A stretch of 64,000 bases of DNA from Stieleria mannarensis (GCF_014154935.1 NZ_JACEHH010000018.1:106937-170936); one strand, 5' to 3'; shown: positions 34,902 through 44,760, numbered from the stretch's first letter. Program-made: numbers and translations. The notes: generated by a model not told the origin, from the sequence alone.

Positions 34902-35858
34902 TCAGCGTCGTTCGCGTGCTTTGCGTTTGGCCCGCTCGCGGTCGCGAAACCGCTTTTTGCGTTTGGCGTCCTTGGCGGCGTCCTTTTCCGCTTTCTCGGC
35001 GGCCAAGGCTTCGGTTTGCCTTTTTTCTCGCTGCATGGTTTGGGGCGTTTCCAAAGTCAGCGGGCCGAAGCCGCCCGATCGCAATTCGGTCACCAAGATC
35101 CGTGACGCGCGATCGATGTCGACCCGATTGCTTTTGCCCAGGCAGCCGCGTTTGCGGCCGATCGCTTCGATCGCCTCCAATTCCGTCGTCGGCGTCGTGT
35201 CCAACCCATAGCGGTCGATCAGCTTGTCCGGGTATTCGGCCAGCATGTACCGGGCGGCGAAGAACCCGATGTCGGCGTACTCCATCGCCGTTTCTTTGAT
35301 CGATCCCAGCAGCGCCAGTCGGTACCCGCTATTGACGTTCAGCACGTTGGGCCACAGCACACCGGGGGTGTCCAGCAATGTGACGCCATCACCGATGTTG
35401 ACGCGTTGTTGTTGCTTGGTCACCGCCGGCGTGTTGCCGGTCTTGGCGATCTTTCGACCGGCTAGATAGTTGATGATCGTCGATTTGCCGACGTTGGGGA
35501 TCCCGACGATCATCGCTGTGACAGTCCGTCCGCGTCGGTGCGGCACCATGGACGTGGCAATGGATTTCAGCCGCCGGATCGAGGGCACGTCTTCGGTCGT
35601 GACCGCCGAAGCGCGAACGCCGACCGTTTTATCAAAGTGGGCGAGCCACACCGGGGTCATCGCCTCGTCGGCCAAATCACTCTTGGCCAACACCTTCAAG
35701 CACGGTTTGTCGCCGCGCAATTCCGCCAGCATCGGGTTCTCACTGGAATACGGAATCCTGGCGTCAAGGATCTCGATCACCACATCCACCTTGGGAAGTG
35801 TGGCCTGGATCTCAAGCCGAGCTTTGTGCATGTGCCCGGGAAACCACTGGATTGACAT
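34902..35858 (-). CDS. rbgA: ribosome biogenesis GTPase YlqF/RbgA
   Basis: 318 aa from MSIQWFPGHMHKARLEIQ, the standard opening (W-F-P-G-H-M). The permuted G-motifs are all visible: G4 AKSDLAD, G5 VRASAV, G1 GIPNVGKSTIINYL, G2 TPAVTKQQQ and G3 LLDTPGVLWP. It helps late assembly of the large ribosomal subunit in the cytosol. The C-terminus carries a Lys/Arg-rich tail (KDAKRKKRFRDRERAKRKARERR) instead of a longer domain, likely for rRNA contact. Confidence 0.95.
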   Translation of the reverse strand: MSIQWFPGHMHKARLEIQATLPKVDVVIEILDARIPYSSENPMLAELRGDKPCLKVLAKSDLADEAMTPVWLAHFDKTVGVRASAVTTEDVPSIRRLKSIATSMVPHRRGRTVTAMIVGIPNVGKSTIINYLAGRKIAKTGNTPAVTKQQQRVNIGDGVTLLDTPGVLWPNVLNVNSGYRLALLGSIKETAMEYADIGFFAARYMLAEYPDKLIDRYGLDTTPTTELEAIEAIGRKRGCLGKSNRVDIDRASRILVTELRSGGFGPLTLETPQTMQREKRQTEALAAEKAEKDAAKDAKRKKRFRDRERAKRKARERR

Positions 35859-35905
35859 GAGACACTCGATGGGGCGAATGGGGAGACGGCGGCACGGCAA
35901 TGGGC

Positions 35906-35968
35906 GTAGCTACGCTCGCCAGAGCGTGGTGATCCCTGGGAAACCACCTTCTGGCGAAGGTAGCTACG
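35906..35968. repeat. repeat family C, copy 2
   Basis: GTAGCTACGCTCGCCAGAGC plus GTGG, then 15 bases, then CCACCTTCTGGCGAAGGTAG plus CTACG. Same orientation as copy 1 (CGCTC half first). It lies just upstream of the rbgA start. Confidence 0.85.
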
Positions 35969-36064
35969 TTTGGTCGGTGATCCAGCTAGTGTCCTCATTG
36001 GCCCGAGTTCTGCTAACCCCACACGCGAAAAATCGCCGACTCGATTCGTCTTCCGTCGGCCGCC

Positions 36065-37027
36065 TCAAAACAGGTGGTACGCTTTGGTGTCCAGCTGGCG
36101 GGCCAGTTCGGGGTCATCGGCGCGCGCCAGCAGGTCGTAGTAGCCATAGGGGTACTTGAACACGTGCCCGATGCCCAACGTTTTGTCGCCGCGATTTTTC
36201 CAGTACTGGGCGTCCTTGGGCCGCAGCTTGCTAAACGCGTGGTCCTTGATCTTGCGATCGCCCGGTTGCGGTCCCCGGCGGGTGACGGTGACGTACTTTC
36301 GAAATGCGGTGCGACAACTCTCGGCCCATTCCACGTCGCCCATCGCGGCGAGTTCGACCAGCGATTGCCCGAAGGTCAACATGTGGCCGGCGAAACCCTG
36401 GCCGTAGCCGACGAAGCGATCGATCGCGTCGCCGGCTTCTTGGAGAATGAATCGGGATGCGGCAACGGAATCGACAAAGGGTGGCGGATCCACGTCGTCG
36501 TCCGGTTTGACGTCGCGCCAGGGTTTGAACGCTTTGATCAGGTTGCAAATCCCCTCGACCCGCTCGGGCGTGGCGGTCTCGGGCATCATTCGGAAGGCCT
36601 TGATCGCGTGCATCGCAAAAATGGCGTCGTGGCCGACTTCGCGCAACACCCCGCCGCCTTGGGCCAGCGCCTTGCCGACCTGCTCGACCGCGTCGGGGAC
36701 CGGATCGTTTTCCGGAAAGGGTTGGCACAGTTTCGTCGGCGCCCAATTCAGGTCAAACAGCTCGACGATTCGCGCGGCCGCCGCGTCGTCCAGTCCGTTG
36801 TCCACGCACATCAGGTGGGCCGAGATCATCGCCGCGCCGCGGTGTCCGTCGGCAAAGTAATTCATCTCGGGGGCCCGCGCCAGTGCGTTGATTCCCAGCC
36901 GCACCAAACGTTTTTCGACCAGGCTGCGCTGCTCCGCGTCAGCTTCGTTTTCCGTGCCCAGCAGCCAAGCACCAATGCAGGCCCCGTTAGCAATCGCAAA
37001 TCGCCGGCGGTCAAGAGAAGGGTTCAT
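36065..37027 (-). CDS. exported protein with Tat-like signal, unknown function
   Basis: 320 aa from MNPSLDRRRFAIANGACIGAWLLG. The RRRF pair plus the hydrophobic stretch resembles a twin-arginine signal; the ORF upstream is not used. The mature protein is alpha-helical with many small-residue helices (MISAHLMCVDNGLDDAAAARIVELF, GQGFAGHMLTFGQSLVELAAMGDVEW). No cysteine motif or catalytic pattern is evident. I do not recognise it. It is divergent from the anbu operon. Confidence 0.65.
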   Translation of the reverse strand: MNPSLDRRRFAIANGACIGAWLLGTENEADAEQRSLVEKRLVRLGINALARAPEMNYFADGHRGAAMISAHLMCVDNGLDDAAAARIVELFDLNWAPTKLCQPFPENDPVPDAVEQVGKALAQGGGVLREVGHDAIFAMHAIKAFRMMPETATPERVEGICNLIKAFKPWRDVKPDDDVDPPPFVDSVAASRFILQEAGDAIDRFVGYGQGFAGHMLTFGQSLVELAAMGDVEWAESCRTAFRKYVTVTRRGPQPGDRKIKDHAFSKLRPKDAQYWKNRGDKTLGIGHVFKYPYGYYDLLARADDPELARQLDTKAYHLF

Positions 37028-37169
37028 CGGTTCCAACTCCAAAGTGCTGGGTCGTCGTGTCAGAAAGAGCGGCAAGATCCCCGCCCCCGTCCATGTTACA
37101 CCACCGGCTGTCCTGCCACTCGGTGTGGCGACGTGGTACCGCCTGTCGCACCGCCGACAGGGATCACGG

Positions 37170-37187
37170 TTCGGCACAACGGTTGCA
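37170..37187 (+). promoter_or_regulatory. candidate sigma-54 promoter of the anbu operon
   Basis: TTCGGCACAACGGTTGCA: GG-N10-GC spacing exact, -12 element TTGCA perfect, -24 element CGGCACA with one mismatch at the leading T. It lies 71 bases before the proposed TTG start at 37258. Confidence 0.6.
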
Positions 37188-37257
37188 CGGGGAGGGAGGT
37201 TGCACAAGGAGGGCCAAATTGCCCTATCACTTCCTCCATCGACGCTCCGAGAGAACA

Positions 37258-38031
37258 TTGACATTTTGCATCGGCATTCAAGTCCGCGAGGGGATCATTG
37301 CCCTTGCCGACACACGTATCGTTCGTGGCAGCGAACAGGTCAATAAACAGAAATTGGCCGCATTTCAACACGGCAACAGCGCCCTGTTCACCATGACCAG
37401 CGGGCTGCGATCGGTCCGTGACAAGACCCTGGTCTATGTCGAAGAATCGCTGCGCGGCAGCGGCGAAACCCAGGATCGGCTGTACCAGTTTGCGAATCTG
37501 TTCGGTCAACAACTGCGGCGTGTCAAAGAGGAGGATGGCCCCTCGCTCGCCACCACCGGCCACAGCTTTAACCTGCATGCGATCATCGGTGGTTGTTTGC
37601 CGGCCGACCAACGACCGCAGTTGTTTTACGTTTACCCGGAAGGGAACTGGGTCGAGTGTGCGATCGATTCGCCCTACTTCATGATCGGCCGGACCTATTA
37701 TGGCAAACCGATTCTGGACCGCTTGCTGACGTTCGAGACGCCCTTGCGAGACGCACTGGCACTGGCGTTTTTGGCGTTCGACGCGACCCGCGCCAGCGTC
37801 ACCGACGTCGGTTACCCGATCGACGTGGCGGTCATTTCCACCCACAGCCGGCAAGCCGTCTACCAGCGTTTATCAACTTCGGACCTTGCCGAAACCAGCG
37901 ATCGCTGGGTACAAGGATTGCAAAGCGTGGTCGCCGGGCTTCCGATGCAGTGGGCGGATCCCTTATTGGGAACAACCAACCCTTTGACGACAACCGATCA
38001 AACCCTCCAAGATCAAACCCAATCGCTGTAA
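37258..38031 (+). CDS. Anbu-type proteasome-like protease
   Basis: 257 aa if translation starts at TTG 37258, giving (M)TFCIGIQVREGIIALADTRIVRG. Anbu proteins open MTYCVGI..., with Thr2 becoming the N-terminal nucleophile after Met removal, so this TTG is far better than the ATG upstream at 37057. Further family marks are LFTMTSGLRSVRDKTLVYVEE, ATTGHSFNLHAIIGGCLP and MIGRTYYGKPILDR. Anbu assembles into open helical rings and is thought to act in protein turnover; its in vivo role is debated. The next gene, four bases later, is a transglutaminase, a known Anbu neighbour. A candidate sigma-54 promoter precedes it. Confidence 0.9.
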   Translation: MTFCIGIQVREGIIALADTRIVRGSEQVNKQKLAAFQHGNSALFTMTSGLRSVRDKTLVYVEESLRGSGETQDRLYQFANLFGQQLRRVKEEDGPSLATTGHSFNLHAIIGGCLPADQRPQLFYVYPEGNWVECAIDSPYFMIGRTYYGKPILDRLLTFETPLRDALALAFLAFDATRASVTDVGYPIDVAVISTHSRQAVYQRLSTSDLAETSDRWVQGLQSVVAGLPMQWADPLLGTTNPLTTTDQTLQDQTQSL

Positions 38032-38035
38032 CACC

Positions 38036-38821
38036 ATGCCGACCATCAAAGTTGAAAGCGAACTGCAGTACGACGTCCGCCAACCGACCAACATGCTGTT
38101 CAAGATCGCCGCGGCGCAAACCGACCGCCAACAAGTTCGTAACGAGCAGTTGACGATCGATCCGCAGGTCCCCGTTGAAACTCTGGAGGTCGGCTTGGAA
38201 GGGAACACGATGCAGCGTGTTTCGGTGCAACCATGTCAATTGACCCTTCACTACGAAGCGGAAGTGGATGCCATTGCCCAGCCGACCGACCCGGGAAACG
38301 TTCCGCAGAACCACGTCGGTAATCTGCCCATGGAAGTCCTGCCGTATCTCAATCCCAGCCGTTACTGCGAAAGCGATTTGCTGGGGCGTTTTGCGTTCGA
38401 AGAATTCGGTCAGATGCAACCCGGTCTGTTGCGCGTCCAAGCGATTTGTGATTGGGTCAACGAGCATCTCGATTACACCCCCGGCAGCACGGGCGTCACG
38501 TCAACCGCTGCCGATGTCGTCTTGCAGCGGACCGGAGTCTGTCGTGATTATGCACACCTGGCGATCGCGTTGTGCCGGGGCATCGGTGTGCCGGCACGCT
38601 ACGTCTCCGGTTACGCCGCTCAGCTTCAGCCGCCGGATTTCCACGGTTTCATGGAAGCCTATCTGGGCGATCAGTGGTACTTTTTCGACCCCACCAAACT
38701 CGCGGCGGTTGATGGCCTGGTTCGCATCGCGACCGGCCGCGATGCCGCCGACGTCGCGTTCGCGACGATCACCGGCGATGCCGGACTGACGTCCAAGATG
38801 GTCAGTGCCGTTTTTCTGTAA
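38036..38821 (+). CDS. transglutaminase-like cysteine protease, Anbu partner
   Basis: 261 aa. The N-terminal beta domain (SELQYDVRQPTNMLFKIAAAQTDRQQV) precedes a transglutaminase core. The catalytic Cys is in TAADVVLQRTGVCRDYAHLAIALCRGIGVPARYVSGY, the His in DFHGFMEAYLGDQWYFFDPT, and the Asp in the last motif. Genes of this type sit next to anbu in many genomes, often with alpha-E and ATP-grasp proteins; those two are absent here. It is cytosolic (no signal) and is in an operon with anbu (gap four bases). Confidence 0.9.
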   Translation: MPTIKVESELQYDVRQPTNMLFKIAAAQTDRQQVRNEQLTIDPQVPVETLEVGLEGNTMQRVSVQPCQLTLHYEAEVDAIAQPTDPGNVPQNHVGNLPMEVLPYLNPSRYCESDLLGRFAFEEFGQMQPGLLRVQAICDWVNEHLDYTPGSTGVTSTAADVVLQRTGVCRDYAHLAIALCRGIGVPARYVSGYAAQLQPPDFHGFMEAYLGDQWYFFDPTKLAAVDGLVRIATGRDAADVAFATITGDAGLTSKMVSAVFL

Positions 38822-38833
38822 CACCGATTCGAT

Positions 38834-38896
38834 GTCGCTACCTTCGCCAGAAGGTGGATCCCGGACGTTTTCCACGCTCTGGCGAGCGTCGCCACG
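38834..38896. repeat. repeat family C, copy 3 (reversed orientation)
   Basis: GTCGCTACCTTCGCCAGAAG plus GTGG, then CCACGCTCTGGCGAGCGTCG plus CCACG. Here the CTTC...GAAG half comes first, opposite to copies 1 and 2. It follows the transglutaminase gene directly. Confidence 0.85.
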
Positions 38897-39132
38897 CCGC
38901 GGCCGGTCCGCTGGGGCTGGGCCTGGAATGGTATTTGCAGCCCTTTTATTCCGGCGTCGACGCCGCCGGCGTCCCGTTTGACGTGCCTCTTTTCGACATC
39001 GCGCGTCACCCACGCTGGTCGCTCGCTGACCGCGCTGATCGATTTCCGACCAGCCTGGGGGAAAGGGCCCCAGGCCGTTGTTGCTTGCAACTCGCGAGTC
39101 GCCGGCCGATTAACCACCACCATTGCCTCTCA
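38897..39132. other. intergenic, no feature recognised
   Basis: Open reading frames run through this stretch but none has a start signal or a recognisable product. Confidence 0.4.
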
Positions 39133-39351
39133 TTGAACAGGATCACAATCAACAGTCCAGAAATTGTCGTGACAACGACCGGAACACACAGTTGGCGAAT
39201 TCGAACCGCGGGAAAGGAAGCAGCAGAGCATTCGCGACGCGTGTTCGAATCTCAAGGGTTGCAGTGCAGCCCAGTCAAACGCCGTGAAAACGGGTTTGCA
39301 TTCTCCGCCTCGATGGCGGCGGGCGATCGAGAGCCCGCGATGGCCAGCTAG
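39133..39351 (+). CDS. possible small protein
   Basis: 72 aa from a TTG (N-terminus [29 protein letters not shown]). Codon use looks coding-like and the end at 39351 is followed at once by a GC-rich dyad. There is no clear ribosome binding site and no family is recognised, so it may be chance. Confidence 0.35.
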   Translation: MNRITINSPEIVVTTTGTHSWRIRTAGKEAAEHSRRVFESQGLQCSPVKRRENGFAFSASMAAGDREPAMAS

Positions 39352-39395
39352 GGGCGCCCCTTTCTGAAGCACCTTATCACCCCCTAAGGGCGCGC
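39351..39395. terminator. possible terminator dyad before the sucrose operon
   Basis: GGGGCGCCCC (39351-39360) and a wider pairing of GCGCCCCTT with AAGGGCGC (about 39387-39394) form a GC-rich hairpin. It would separate the small ORF from the sigma-54-like promoter 20 bases further on. No T-run follows. Confidence 0.35.
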
Positions 39396-39414
39396 TGGCC
39401 CGCAAAGATTCTTA

Positions 39415-39431
39415 TTGGCATATCACTTGCC
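39415..39431 (+). promoter_or_regulatory. candidate sigma-54 promoter of the sucrose synthase/amylosucrase operon
   Basis: TTGGCATATCACTTGCC: TTGGCA at -24, exact GG-N10-GC spacing and a perfect TTGC at -12. It is 49 bases before the TTG at 39480 and 76 before the ATG at 39507. Confidence 0.65.
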
Positions 39432-39479
39432 ACTGATGGGGGCCAGTACCTGCACCTTCCACAGGCGGGGTGTCTACCC

Positions 39480-41738
39480 TTGCCCACGAAATGGATCCAA
39501 GAATCAATGAGCTCGATCATCGAATCTGAAGAACACCACCATCCCAATGACACGATTCCGCAAGTCCTGGCGCCGCCGAGCGAGAGCGTGAACCTGCCGG
39601 CGGCCGAAGACTTGAGCATTTGCCTGATCAGCCTGCACGGGCTGATCCGCGGCACCGACCCCGAGCTGGGGGCCGACGCCGACACCGGCGGCCAGGTCAA
39701 GTACGTATTGGAGCTGGCTCGCGAGTTGGGCGCACGGGAGAATGTTCGTCAGGTGCAACTTCTGACCCGCCAGATCATCGACCCCAAAGTCTCCGATGAT
39801 TACTCGGTCCTGGAAGAATCGATCGGCGAGTGCGCCAAGATCGTCCGGATTCCTTTCGGTCCCAAACGCTACCTGAAGAAGGAGTCGCTGTGGCCGTACA
39901 TCGAGATGTTCATCGACCAGACGCTGGCGCACTTTAAGCGTAACGGCATCCCGGATCTGATCCACGGTCATTACGCCGATGCGGGCGCCGCGGGGGCGCA
40001 CCTGGCGCGACTGCTGCACGTGCCCTACATCTTCACCGGGCACTCGCTCGGCCGGGTCAAGCGTCAGCGATTGTCGGTCGGCAAGTCCAACCCTGAAACA
40101 TTGGAAAAGAAGTACAAGTTCACGCCTCGGATCGAGGCCGAAGAGACGGCGCTCGAAACGGCCGCAATGGTCGTCACCAGTACCAACCAGGAAGTCGAAC
40201 AGCAGTACGAGCTGTACGATCACTACGTGCCCGACCGCATGGAGGTGATCCCGCCCGGCGTCGATCTGTCGGCGTTCACCCCGCTGGCCGATCCGAACCA
40301 CAAGGCCGAGATCGAGGACGCGTTGCTGCCGTTTCTGCGCGACCCTGACAAGCCGGCGATTTTGACGATGGCCCGGCCGGACGAGCGAAAGAATTTGGAA
40401 ATGCTGGTCAAGGTCTACGGCGAAAGCGAGGAGCTGCAGCAGGTCGCCAACCTGGTCTTGATCCTGGGCACGCGCGACGACTTGCGCGAGCTGCCCAAGT
40501 CACAGCAAACGATCATCACCAACATCCTGCACCTGATCGACAAATACGATCTGTACGGCAAGGTCGCGTACCCGAAAACCCACCGCCCCTCGGACGTTCC
40601 CGATCTGTACCGGATGGCGGCGCGGTCCAAAGGCGTGTTTATCAACCCGGCGCTGACCGAACCATTCGGGTTGACCTTGTTGGAAGCCGGCGCGACCGGG
40701 TTGCCGATCGTCGCGACCAACGACGGCGGCCCCCGCGACATCATCTCCAATTGCGAAAACGGTTTGCTGGTCGACCCGCTCGATCCGGCCGCCATCGAAC
40801 GCGCCCTGCTGCGTGTTCTGACCGAACCGGACGTCTGGCAGCAGTTCTCTCAGGCCGGGATCGCCGGGACGCGGAAGCACTATGCGTGGAGCAATCACGC
40901 CTCGCGGTACTTGCGCGACGTTAATGAAATTTTGGAGCGGGCCACGGCCCCCACGACGATCAACCGGCCGGTTCGCCGGTTGCCGGAATTCGACCGGATG
41001 ATCATCACCGACTTGGACAACACGCTGACCGGCGACGACGAGGCACTGGCGCGTTTCGCGGACCTGATCCGCGACAACGATCACATCGGATTCGGCATCG
41101 CGACCGGACGCCGCCTCGACAGCGCCCTGGAGTTGATTGAGTCGCTGGGGTTGCCGCAGCCGGATCTGATCGACACCGATGCCGGTACCCAACTGCATTA
41201 CGGCGAAGCGATGACGCCCGACCGGACGTGGCAGAAATCGATCGGCTACGCCTGGGACCGCGAGGGGATTCTCGCCTGTTTGGGAAATGTCGAAGGGTTG
41301 ACGCCCCAGTCGGAGGACCGACAATCCGCGTTCAAAGTCAGTTTTGATATGGACCCGGCCAAAATCACGGTCACAAAGGTCAAAAAGAAGCTGCGAGAAG
41401 CCGGACTGAGGGCTAAGGTGATGTTGTCCCTGGGGATGTTTTTGGATGTAATCCCCGTCCGCGGCGGCAGCGACCTGTCGATGCGGCATGTGCTGTGGAA
41501 ATGGGGCTTCCAGCCGGACCACGTTCTGGTCGCCGGTGACTCGGGCAACGACGCCGGCATGTTGCTGGGGCGGACCCTGGGCGTCGTCGTCGGCAATTAC
41601 AGCCGAGAGCTAGACCGGTTGAAAGATCGTCCGCGGATCTATTTCGCAAACACGCCACACGCGGGCGGCATTCTTGAAGGCATCGAGTACTACAACTTTT
41701 TGGACAAGATCGTAATTCCCAATGATTGGATTGATTGA
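39480..41738 (+). CDS. bifunctional sucrose-phosphate synthase / sucrose-phosphatase
   Basis: 752 aa from TTG 39480; ATG 39507 ([11 protein letters not shown]) is a plausible alternative. The GT4 synthase part spans about residues 40-490: [72 protein letters not shown] and [31 protein letters not shown]. The C-terminal HAD phosphatase (about 495-750) has nucleophile DLDNT and GDSGND, so it looks active. It makes sucrose 6-phosphate from UDP-glucose and fructose 6-phosphate, then sucrose, a compatible solute. It overlaps the amylosucrase start by 17 bases and follows a sigma-54-like promoter. Confidence 0.95.
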   Translation: MPTKWIQESMSSIIESEEHHHPNDTIPQVLAPPSESVNLPAAEDLSICLISLHGLIRGTDPELGADADTGGQVKYVLELARELGARENVRQVQLLTRQIIDPKVSDDYSVLEESIGECAKIVRIPFGPKRYLKKESLWPYIEMFIDQTLAHFKRNGIPDLIHGHYADAGAAGAHLARLLHVPYIFTGHSLGRVKRQRLSVGKSNPETLEKKYKFTPRIEAEETALETAAMVVTSTNQEVEQQYELYDHYVPDRMEVIPPGVDLSAFTPLADPNHKAEIEDALLPFLRDPDKPAILTMARPDERKNLEMLVKVYGESEELQQVANLVLILGTRDDLRELPKSQQTIITNILHLIDKYDLYGKVAYPKTHRPSDVPDLYRMAARSKGVFINPALTEPFGLTLLEAGATGLPIVATNDGGPRDIISNCENGLLVDPLDPAAIERALLRVLTEPDVWQQFSQAGIAGTRKHYAWSNHASRYLRDVNEILERATAPTTINRPVRRLPEFDRMIITDLDNTLTGDDEALARFADLIRDNDHIGFGIATGRRLDSALELIESLGLPQPDLIDTDAGTQLHYGEAMTPDRTWQKSIGYAWDREGILACLGNVEGLTPQSEDRQSAFKVSFDMDPAKITVTKVKKKLREAGLRAKVMLSLGMFLDVIPVRGGSDLSMRHVLWKWGFQPDHVLVAGDSGNDAGMLLGRTLGVVVGNYSRELDRLKDRPRIYFANTPHAGGILEGIEYYNFLDKIVIPNDWID

Positions 41739-43713
41739 CTACGGAAGGGAAAGCCAAGCGGAGCTCGATGAACTTTCCTTCCAGGCGGATTTATCGCTGG
41801 AGCGGCTGAATCCGCGTTTGGAGGAGGTTTGGGAACGGTTTTCGACTTCCGAGGAACGTCAAAAGATCTTCCAATCGCGGTTGCGTGAACACTGGCGGCC
41901 GTTGTTCAAACAACTCCACGAGCTGTACAGCGGACGTTACGATTTCTTCTATCACCTCGAACAGGTGCTGTTGACCGCCGCGTTGGCCTTTGCCCAACGC
42001 AGCGATGAACTGTGTGAAGTTGATCGGCATCGGTTGATCGAGCCGAATTGGTTCCAATCCCAAAAAATCGTCGGCGGTGCACTGTACGTCGACCTGTTCA
42101 GCGACAACCTGAGCCGGCTTCGAGAACACGTCGGTTACTTCAAGGACCTGGGGCTGACGTACTTGCACCTGATGCCGTTGTTCGCGGTCCGCCCCGGCAA
42201 CAACGACGGCGGCTACGCGATCAGCAACTACCGCACGATCGCGCCCAGCCTGGGGACGGTCGAGGACCTGAAGCTGTTGGCCGACGACCTCCGCGAAGCG
42301 GGAATCAGCTTGGTGTTGGATTTTGTGTTCAATCACACCTCCGACGATCACGAATGGGCACAACGGGCCCAAGCCGGTCAACGCGAGTACCAGGAGTTCT
42401 ATTACACGTTCGCCGATCGCGAGGTGCCCGAACAGTATGAACGCAACTTGCGCGAGATCTTTCCCACCGTCCGCCGCGGAAATTTCACCTGGCACGACGG
42501 CATGGGACGCTGGGTCTGGACCACGTTCAACAGTTTTCAATGGGACCTGAACTACAGCAACCCGGCCGTGTTTCGGGCGATGCTGGACGAGATGCTGTTC
42601 ATCGCCAATCTGGGCGTCGATTTTCTGCGTCTAGACGCGGTCGCGTTTATCTGGAAACAGATGGGGACGTGCTGCGAAAACTTGCCCCAAGCCCACTCGG
42701 TGATCCGAGCGTTCAACCGTCTGGTCCGGATCGCCGCCCCCGCGCTGGTGTTCAAGTCCGAAGCGATCGTGCACCCCGATGAAGTCGTCAAGTACATCGA
42801 CAAGGACGAGTGCCAGGTTTCCTACAATCCGACCTTGATGGCGCTGTTGTGGGAATCGTTGGCGACCCGGCGGACGGATCTGTTGGTGCGGACGTTGGCG
42901 CGTCGCTTTAAATTGCCCGAGGGCACCTCTTGGGTCAACTACTTGCGCTGTCACGACGACATCGGTTGGACGTTTGATGACGGTGACGCGGCGTCGATCG
43001 GCATCAATGCGTTTGACCATCGGAATTTCCTGAACGAATTCTATTCCGGCCAATTCGAAGGTTCCTTTGCCAGGGGCGTGCCCTTCCAACACAACCACGA
43101 AACCGGTGACATGCGGATCTCCGGGACGATGGCGTCGCTGGCCGGCCTGGAACGGGCAATCGAACAGGAAGACGAAGAGGGCAAGGAATTGGCCATCCGG
43201 CGGATGATGCTGCTGCACGGCATCACGCTTAGCATCGGCGGCATCCCCTTGCTGTACATGGGCGAAGAGTGGGGCATGCTGAATGATTACTCCTTCACCA
43301 CCGATCCGGCCAAGGCGGGGGATTCACGTTGGATTCACCGGCCGCGGATGAAGTGGGAGTACCTGGAAGAGTTGGATGACGAATCCGGACGCGATTCGAT
43401 TCGTCGTCGCATTTTCCGATCGCTGCAGTCGATGATCGCGATCCGAAAACGCTCCCTCGCCTTTGCCGGTCAAGAAATGACCCTGTTCCCGACCGGTAAC
43501 CCGCATCTGCTCGGTTACGTCCGCTCCAACGAAGCGTCCAACGTGATCGTTGTCGCCAACTTCACCGAGCATCCGCAATCCCTGGACGCCAATCGATTGC
43601 GGACCGCCGGGCTGGGACGTTTTTTCAAGAACCTGCTGAACGAAGTCGAATACGGAACCGCCGCGCCGGTTGTCTTGCAGCCGTATGAATTGTTGTGGCT
43701 CAAGCGGATCTAG
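41722..43713 (+). CDS. amylosucrase (GH13)
   Basis: 663 aa. The N-terminal helical domain ([26 protein letters not shown]) is amylosucrase-specific. The GH13 motifs are [29 protein letters not shown] with the nucleophile Asp, [16 protein letters not shown] with the acid/base Glu, and [11 protein letters not shown] with the third Asp. [17 protein letters not shown] is also typical. It transfers glucose from sucrose to alpha-glucan, or hydrolyses sucrose, linking sucrose to glycogen. The start lies within the last codons of the synthase gene, so the two are translationally coupled: make sucrose, then use or store it. Confidence 0.95.
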   Translation: MIGLIDYGRESQAELDELSFQADLSLERLNPRLEEVWERFSTSEERQKIFQSRLREHWRPLFKQLHELYSGRYDFFYHLEQVLLTAALAFAQRSDELCEVDRHRLIEPNWFQSQKIVGGALYVDLFSDNLSRLREHVGYFKDLGLTYLHLMPLFAVRPGNNDGGYAISNYRTIAPSLGTVEDLKLLADDLREAGISLVLDFVFNHTSDDHEWAQRAQAGQREYQEFYYTFADREVPEQYERNLREIFPTVRRGNFTWHDGMGRWVWTTFNSFQWDLNYSNPAVFRAMLDEMLFIANLGVDFLRLDAVAFIWKQMGTCCENLPQAHSVIRAFNRLVRIAAPALVFKSEAIVHPDEVVKYIDKDECQVSYNPTLMALLWESLATRRTDLLVRTLARRFKLPEGTSWVNYLRCHDDIGWTFDDGDAASIGINAFDHRNFLNEFYSGQFEGSFARGVPFQHNHETGDMRISGTMASLAGLERAIEQEDEEGKELAIRRMMLLHGITLSIGGIPLLYMGEEWGMLNDYSFTTDPAKAGDSRWIHRPRMKWEYLEELDDESGRDSIRRRIFRSLQSMIAIRKRSLAFAGQEMTLFPTGNPHLLGYVRSNEASNVIVVANFTEHPQSLDANRLRTAGLGRFFKNLLNEVEYGTAAPVVLQPYELLWLKRI

Positions 43714-43762
43714 CAGGATAGTACCGCTTCGAAAGACCACGGATGCCTCTGGTCCGGTAAAC

Positions 43763-43815
43763 GTAGCTACCTTCGCCAGAACGTCGTTATTGACGCTCTG
43801 GCGAGCGTCGCTACG
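43763..43815. repeat. repeat family C, copy 4 (shortened)
   Basis: GTAGCTACCTTCGCCAGAAC, a spacer of 11 bases, then GACGCTCTGGCGAGCGTCGC plus TACG. The GGTGG/CCACC junction is lost. It lies between the convergent amylosucrase and phosphatase genes. Confidence 0.8.
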
Positions 43816-43853
43816 TCAGCGCCTCGATCGTTCTGCTCGCTCATGAGTTGTGT

Positions 43854-44678
43854 TCACGATTGCCGTTCCTCACGCTCCAGGTGGTACATCAGCCCATCAC
43901 GAACTCCTTCGGGGCCATGGCCGTCGGCCAAGTACAGCATTTGTTGACCGGCCATCGCGTCGCGTGTTTCGGCGCGCAATTGTTCGTCGGCGTTGCCCAC
44001 CAGGACGGCTCGAAAACCGCGGGTCATCGCTGCGGTGTCGTTGCCGGAATCTCCGGCAAACACGATCGAAGCGGGGTCGATGGAACGACGCGACGCCCAC
44101 CATTGGATCGCACTGCCCTTGTTCACATCGACCGGCAAGATGTCCATCAAGCCTTCACCGGTGTCCGGATCGCGGCTGATCGTGTAGGCGAGCGGGCAAT
44201 CGAATTCAGTGATCCATGCGGCGACCTGCTCGCGAACCGCCACCACCGCGTCGTGGGGAAAGTCGAAACTGCACTTTAAAGGCGTTTGCTGCTTCGGGCT
44301 TTGTGGCGTCAGCCACTCGACGCGTTCGCACAGTGCGGTCTGGATTCCGGCATTCGTCCAGCCCCCCATGCGATCCAACAACGCCTGCTGGTAATCGAGG
44401 TCTTGTTGGTAAGAACCGTCGTCGCTGCGATGCCACATCGTCGACCCGACATCGCACAGGATCGACGCCGGGTGCGGCAAGTCGAATTGAGTCATCGCGT
44501 CGAACGTCAGCTCAAATGAACGCCCCGTGACAAAGATCAATTGCAGCGAGTGTTCGACGACCAAGCTGCCCAGATGTTTGACCGCGGCATGCTGCTCGGG
44601 CGTCTGCCGGACCGGGATCAGTGTTCCGTCCAAGTCGGTGGCCAGCGTCGTGACCGTTCGGATTGATTTCAAGTTCAT
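43854..44678 (-). CDS. sucrose-phosphatase-like HAD hydrolase
   Basis: 274 aa from MNLKSIRTVTTLATDLDGTLIP; upstream codons to 44780 overlap the promoter and are not used. HAD motifs: DLDGT nucleophile, FVTGRS, KGSAIQWWASRRSIDPASIVFAGDSGNDTAAM. The cap matches sucrose-6-phosphate phosphohydrolase types (ILCDVGSTMW, DLDYQQALLDRMGGW, WLTPQSPKQQTPLKCSFDF). It is a stand-alone phosphatase although the synthase already carries one. It converges on the amylosucrase gene and has its own near-consensus sigma-54 promoter. Confidence 0.88.
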   Translation of the reverse strand: MNLKSIRTVTTLATDLDGTLIPVRQTPEQHAAVKHLGSLVVEHSLQLIFVTGRSFELTFDAMTQFDLPHPASILCDVGSTMWHRSDDGSYQQDLDYQQALLDRMGGWTNAGIQTALCERVEWLTPQSPKQQTPLKCSFDFPHDAVVAVREQVAAWITEFDCPLAYTISRDPDTGEGLMDILPVDVNKGSAIQWWASRRSIDPASIVFAGDSGNDTAAMTRGFRAVLVGNADEQLRAETRDAMAGQQMLYLADGHGPEGVRDGLMYHLEREERQS

Positions 44679-44743
44679 GAGGTTATCAAAGGGTTTTTCA
44701 AAGGCGCGACGGATGACGTACGGGGCGGTCAGGCTCAAGTGAT

Positions 44744-44760
44744 AGCAAACGCAGTGCCAG
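44744..44760 (-). promoter_or_regulatory. candidate sigma-54 promoter of the sucrose-phosphatase gene
   Basis: Read on the minus strand: CTGGCACTGCGTTTGCT. It matches the -24 (CTGGCAC) and -12 (TTGCT) elements with exact GG-N10-GC spacing and is the best match in the window. It lies 67 bases upstream of the start at 44678 and abuts the tandem array beginning at 44761. Confidence 0.72.

Noticed and set aside
36231..36746. Minus-strand frame shadowing the Tat-type protein gene
   Set aside because: It is a +1 shadow of the 36065-37027 gene with low-complexity Arg-rich translation.
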